Below, piece after piece: positions 61,219 to 64,000 of a DNA stretch of 64,000 bases; position 1 is the stretch's first letter; each line of letters begins with the position of its first letter. Made by a program: the position numbers and the translations under genes. The DNA lies in the NCBI RefSeq assembly GCF_002161065.1, contig NZ_NFLV01000009.1:1-64000 (forward strand). Direction: 5' to 3'. Source of the DNA: Eubacterium sp. An11 (GTDB lineage: Bacteria > Bacillota > Clostridia > Lachnospirales > Lachnospiraceae). The notes beneath the pieces are model-generated. The model made no database searches and was not told where the DNA came from. It saw nothing but the letters and a program-made list of their open reading frames with translations.

Positions 61219-63458
61219 GCATCGATGTAAACTGCACCGCCTGGCAGGGGTTTCGCACCGGAGAATGGCGTCACCTGGTAAACGTACGGAATTTTATTCA
61301 GAAAAATTACAGTCCTTACACCGGAGATGAATCTTTTCTGGCGGGCATCAGCCCACGCACGGAAAAGGTCTGGGAGAAAGCCAGTGCCCTGATCAAAGAA
61401 GAAATCAAGAAGGGAATCATTGACGTGGACACCTCGACGGTATCCGGCATTGACAATTTTGCTCCCGGCTACATTGACCGGGAAAATGAAGTGATTGTCG
61501 GATTACAGACCGACGCACCGCTCAAACGGATCGTCAATCCTTTCGGCGGCATGCGCATGGCCAAATCCGCCCTGGCGGAATACGGCTATCAGCTGGATCC
61601 TGACGTGGAAGAAAACTTCAGGCTTTACCGCAAGACCCACAACGAAGGCGTCTTTGACGCTTATCCTGAGAGGGTACGCGCCGCCCGTTCCACCGGTCTG
61701 CTCACCGGCCTGCCGGACGCCTACGGCAGAGGACGTATCGTCGGCGATTACCGCCGGGTACCCCTTTACGGCACTGATTTTCTGATCGAATCAAAAAAAG
61801 AAGACCTGCGAAATCTTGACGGTCCGATGACCGATGAGCGCATCCGTCTGCGGGAGGAGGTCAATGAACAGATCCGGGCTCTCCAGGCCATGAGCCGCAT
61901 GGCTGCCCGCTACGGCTGCGATATCACAAAACCCGCAGAAACCGCCCGGGAGGCAGTGCAGAATCTCTACATGGCCTACCTGGCAGGCATCAAGGAAAAC
62001 AACGGCGCCGCCACAAGCCTCGGCCGCACTTCCACATTTTTAGACATTTACATTCAGAGAGATCTGGACAAAGGTATCCTTGACGAAGAGGGAGCCCAGG
62101 AGCTGATCGATCAGTTCATCATCAAGCTCCGCCTGGTCCGCCATCTCCGCACTCCGGAATATAACGAATTGTTCGGCGGAGACCCCACCTGGGTCACCGA
62201 AAGTCTGGGCGGCATGGGCACCGATGGCAGAACTCTCGTCACCAAAAATACTTTTCGTTATCTCCACACTCTGACGAATCTCGGCACTGCGCCGGAACCG
62301 AACCTGACTGTGTTGTGGAGCCAGAATCTTCCGATGCCTTTTAAGGCATACTGTGCAAAAATGAGCATTGACACCGACTCCATCCAGTACGAGAACGACG
62401 ACATCATGCGTCCGATTTACGGGGATGACTACTGTATCGCCTGCTGCGTCTCCGCCATGGCCGTGGGATGCCAGATGCAGTTCTTCGGCGCCCGCGCCAA
62501 TCTGGCAAAGAGTCTTCTCTATGCCATCAACGGCGGCGTGGACGAGCTGAAAGGCACTCTCGTAGTTCCGGGCATTGAAAAAAATACCGAAGAGGTACTG
62601 GATTATTCTCATGTGCTCACTGACTATAAAAAAGTGCTTTCCTATGTGGCGGAACTTTACGTGGACGCCATTAACATCATCCACTATATGCACGACAAAT
62701 ACGCCTATGAGGCCAGCCAGATGGCTCTTCACAACACCCTGGTGGAACGGCTGGCCGCCTTCGGCGTCTCCGGTCTGTCCGTGGCGGCAGACTCTCTGTC
62801 AGCCATCAAATTCGCCAAAGTCTATCCTGTCCGCAACGAGCAGGGTATCGCCGTGGATTTCCGTGTGGAGGGCGACTTCCCGAAATACGGCAATGACATC
62901 GACGCTGTGGATGATATCGCCGTGGAGCTGGTCTCCTATTTCTCTGCGGAGCTGAAAAAACATCCGCTGTACCGGAACGCCATCCACACCCTTTCCGCCC
63001 TCACCATCACCAGCAATGTGATGTACGGTAAAAAGACCGGTACCACACCGGACGGACGAAAAGCCGGAGAACCTTTTGCCCCGGGTGCCAATCCGATGCA
63101 CGGACGGGACATCCACGGCGCGCTGGCTTCTCTGAATTCCGTGGCGAAGATCCCGTACCGGGCCGTATGTCAGGACGGAGTCTCCAACACATTTTCCATC
63201 ACGCCTCCTGCCCTTGGCAAAAACATGGAAGAACGGACCCGGAATCTCACGGCACTTCTGGACGGCTATTTTGTGCAGGGCGCCCATCACCTCAATGTCA
63301 ACGTGATGAACCGCGACCTGCTCATCGACGCCATGGAACATCCGGACAATTATCCGACGCTGACCATCCGGGTTTCCGGCTACGCCGTAAACTTCAACCG
63401 TCTGAGCCGTGAGCAGCAGATGGAAGTGATCATGCGTACCTTCCACGAGGCAGTGTAA
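61215..63458 (+). CDS. pflB: formate C-acetyltransferase (pyruvate formate-lyase)
   Basis: The 747-residue glycyl-radical enzyme converts pyruvate and CoA to acetyl-CoA and formate. Adjacent catalytic cysteines lie in [11 protein letters not shown] (near 410), and the radical glycine near 722 in [12 protein letters not shown]. The ATG at 61215 follows AAGGAGG. Length is normal. A strong terminator follows. With the riboswitch upstream, expression appears tied to formate-dependent purine synthesis. Confidence 0.96.
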   Translation: MSIDVNCTAWQGFRTGEWRHLVNVRNFIQKNYSPYTGDESFLAGISPRTEKVWEKASALIKEEIKKGIIDVDTSTVSGIDNFAPGYIDRENEVIVGLQTDAPLKRIVNPFGGMRMAKSALAEYGYQLDPDVEENFRLYRKTHNEGVFDAYPERVRAARSTGLLTGLPDAYGRGRIVGDYRRVPLYGTDFLIESKKEDLRNLDGPMTDERIRLREEVNEQIRALQAMSRMAARYGCDITKPAETAREAVQNLYMAYLAGIKENNGAATSLGRTSTFLDIYIQRDLDKGILDEEGAQELIDQFIIKLRLVRHLRTPEYNELFGGDPTWVTESLGGMGTDGRTLVTKNTFRYLHTLTNLGTAPEPNLTVLWSQNLPMPFKAYCAKMSIDTDSIQYENDDIMRPIYGDDYCIACCVSAMAVGCQMQFFGARANLAKSLLYAINGGVDELKGTLVVPGIEKNTEEVLDYSHVLTDYKKVLSYVAELYVDAINIIHYMHDKYAYEASQMALHNTLVERLAAFGVSGLSVAADSLSAIKFAKVYPVRNEQGIAVDFRVEGDFPKYGNDIDAVDDIAVELVSYFSAELKKHPLYRNAIHTLSALTITSNVMYGKKTGTTPDGRKAGEPFAPGANPMHGRDIHGALASLNSVAKIPYRAVCQDGVSNTFSITPPALGKNMEERTRNLTALLDGYFVQGAHHLNVNVMNRDLLIDAMEHPDNYPTLTIRVSGYAVNFNRLSREQQMEVIMRTFHEAV

Positions 63459-63552
63459 CAGCGTGTCGGAAAGAGTTCGCAAAGCTGTGTGATCAGGCAT
63501 GGCACAAGACAGTTGAAATATTTCGCAAAACTGTGTAACTGCATATACCGGC

Positions 63553-63587
63553 AAAATGGGAACCGCTTACGATGCGGTTCCCATTTT
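63553..63587 (+). terminator. intrinsic terminator of the pfl operon
   Basis: Perfect 14-bp arms AAAATGGGAACCGC and GCGGTTCCCATTTT with a 7-nt loop. A-T ends allow termination in both directions. It lies 95 bp after pflB. Confidence 0.88.
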
Positions 63588-63679
63588 TATAACTTCATCG
63601 GCCACCTGCATGGTGGACTCCCTGTGGGAGATGAGAACAACAGTTATTATCCCCGTCAGCAAAAAAGTATATAAAAAGC

Positions 63680-63726
63680 AAAAAAGAGGCCTTATCTCTG
63701 CACCCTGAAGCACAGACGATAAGGCC
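63680..63726 (-). terminator. terminator-like hairpin facing the minus strand
   Basis: GGCCTTATC (63688-63696) and GATAAGGCC (63718-63726) with TTTTTT on the minus strand side. It may end a transcript that comes from beyond the window. Confidence 0.55.
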
Positions 63727-63768
63727 GTCTCAAATCATTATTGTAATCAGAAATATATTATGATACAA

Positions 63769-63882
63769 GCGTCAAAAGGTCATGCGGACCGCGCTTGCGT
63801 AGGCATGCATGACTTTAAGAGCGCGGAAGTGCGTCAGCACGTAACGATCCGTGTACATAGGCGTCAAAATACCTTTTGACGC
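63769..63882. other. structured intergenic region
   Basis: GCGTCAAAAGGT (63769-63780) pairs with ACCTTTTGACGC (63871-63882) around a 90-nt interior that holds several GC-rich dyads (for example GACCGCGCTTGCG and GAGCGCGGAAGTGCG). GCGTCAAAA is repeated at 63861, allowing an alternative short hairpin. It could be a small structured RNA or a repeat. No gene is supported between 63588 and the window end. Confidence 0.45.
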
Positions 63883-63949
63883 CCTCATCATATTATGGTA
63901 TTCTTTTTATGTGGAGAGCGGCGGCAGGTCCGCCCTCTCTGCTGTTCCT

Positions 63950-63980
63950 GACGGCTGTTTTACTCTGCCGTCTCTTTTTT
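63950..63980 (+). terminator. terminator-like hairpin at window end
   Basis: GACGGC (63950-63955) and GCCGTC (63967-63972) followed by a T-rich run on the plus strand. Confidence 0.5.
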
Positions 63981-64000
63981 CTTTGGTTTATATTGTTCTT

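Overview
The window looks like a chromosome segment of a gut Clostridium-type Firmicute, probably Lachnospiraceae. Reasons: the gene order rplJ-rplL / rpoB-rpoC-rpsL-rpsG-fusA-tuf, AGGAGG ribosome binding sites, consensus sigma-A promoters, an L10 leader, a glycyl-radical pyruvate formate-lyase pair, and a conjugative element of the Tn1549-like type. The genus is not decided by the sequence alone.

Layout. (1) 1-13.2 kb: core translation and transcription genes on the minus strand (tuf, fusA, rpsG, rpsL, rpoC, rpoB). (2) 13.27-57.48 kb: a 44-kb integrative and conjugative element (ICE) placed between rplL and rpoB, bounded by a perfect 17-bp direct repeat. The rpoB-side repeat ends 11 bp upstream of the -35 box of the rpoB promoter. 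(3) 57.5-64 kb: rplL, rplJ with its leader and attenuator, yccF, a cell-wall amidase, then a ZTP-type riboswitch followed by pflA and pflB on the plus strand.

The element, read in its main (minus) direction from the right end: an IS30-like orphan HTH protein, a small ArpU-like protein, parA, parB, a long inverted repeat, small proteins, a class B sortase, ssb, a RepA_N-type initiator followed by an inverted-repeat array, an AraC regulator, a regulator-rich patch (two XRE, BlaI-like, P-loop kinase), small membrane proteins, an Ig-like secreted protein, a 2054-residue surface adhesin, a second sortase-anchored protein, the type IV secretion genes (VirB2/VirB6-like, PrgI, VirB4, a double-CHAP hydrolase, a membrane-anchored protein), a presumed oriT region with an eight-unit iteron-like array, the mob genes (RHH protein, mobC, relaxase), an ArdC-like protein, DUF5688, PcfB-like protein, VirD4, a toxin-antitoxin pair, and an IS30-like DDE transposase at the left end. 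No tyrosine or serine recombinase is visible, so the DDE transposase is the best candidate for moving the element.

The most striking signal is a 17-bp palindrome, GTACTGAA-W-TTCAGTAC, present as 21 perfect copies plus a few degenerate ones. All lie inside the element and almost all sit at gene boundaries. Five genes take their TGA stop codon from it. One copy lies in frame inside the transposase gene, and four copies form a 77-bp-periodic tandem array. I suggest that it is a dispersed operator or centromere-like site read by an element-encoded DNA-binding protein. The ParB protein is one candidate, by analogy with KorB of RK2, but this is inference. Two further, unrelated palindrome arrays lie at the mob region and beside repA.
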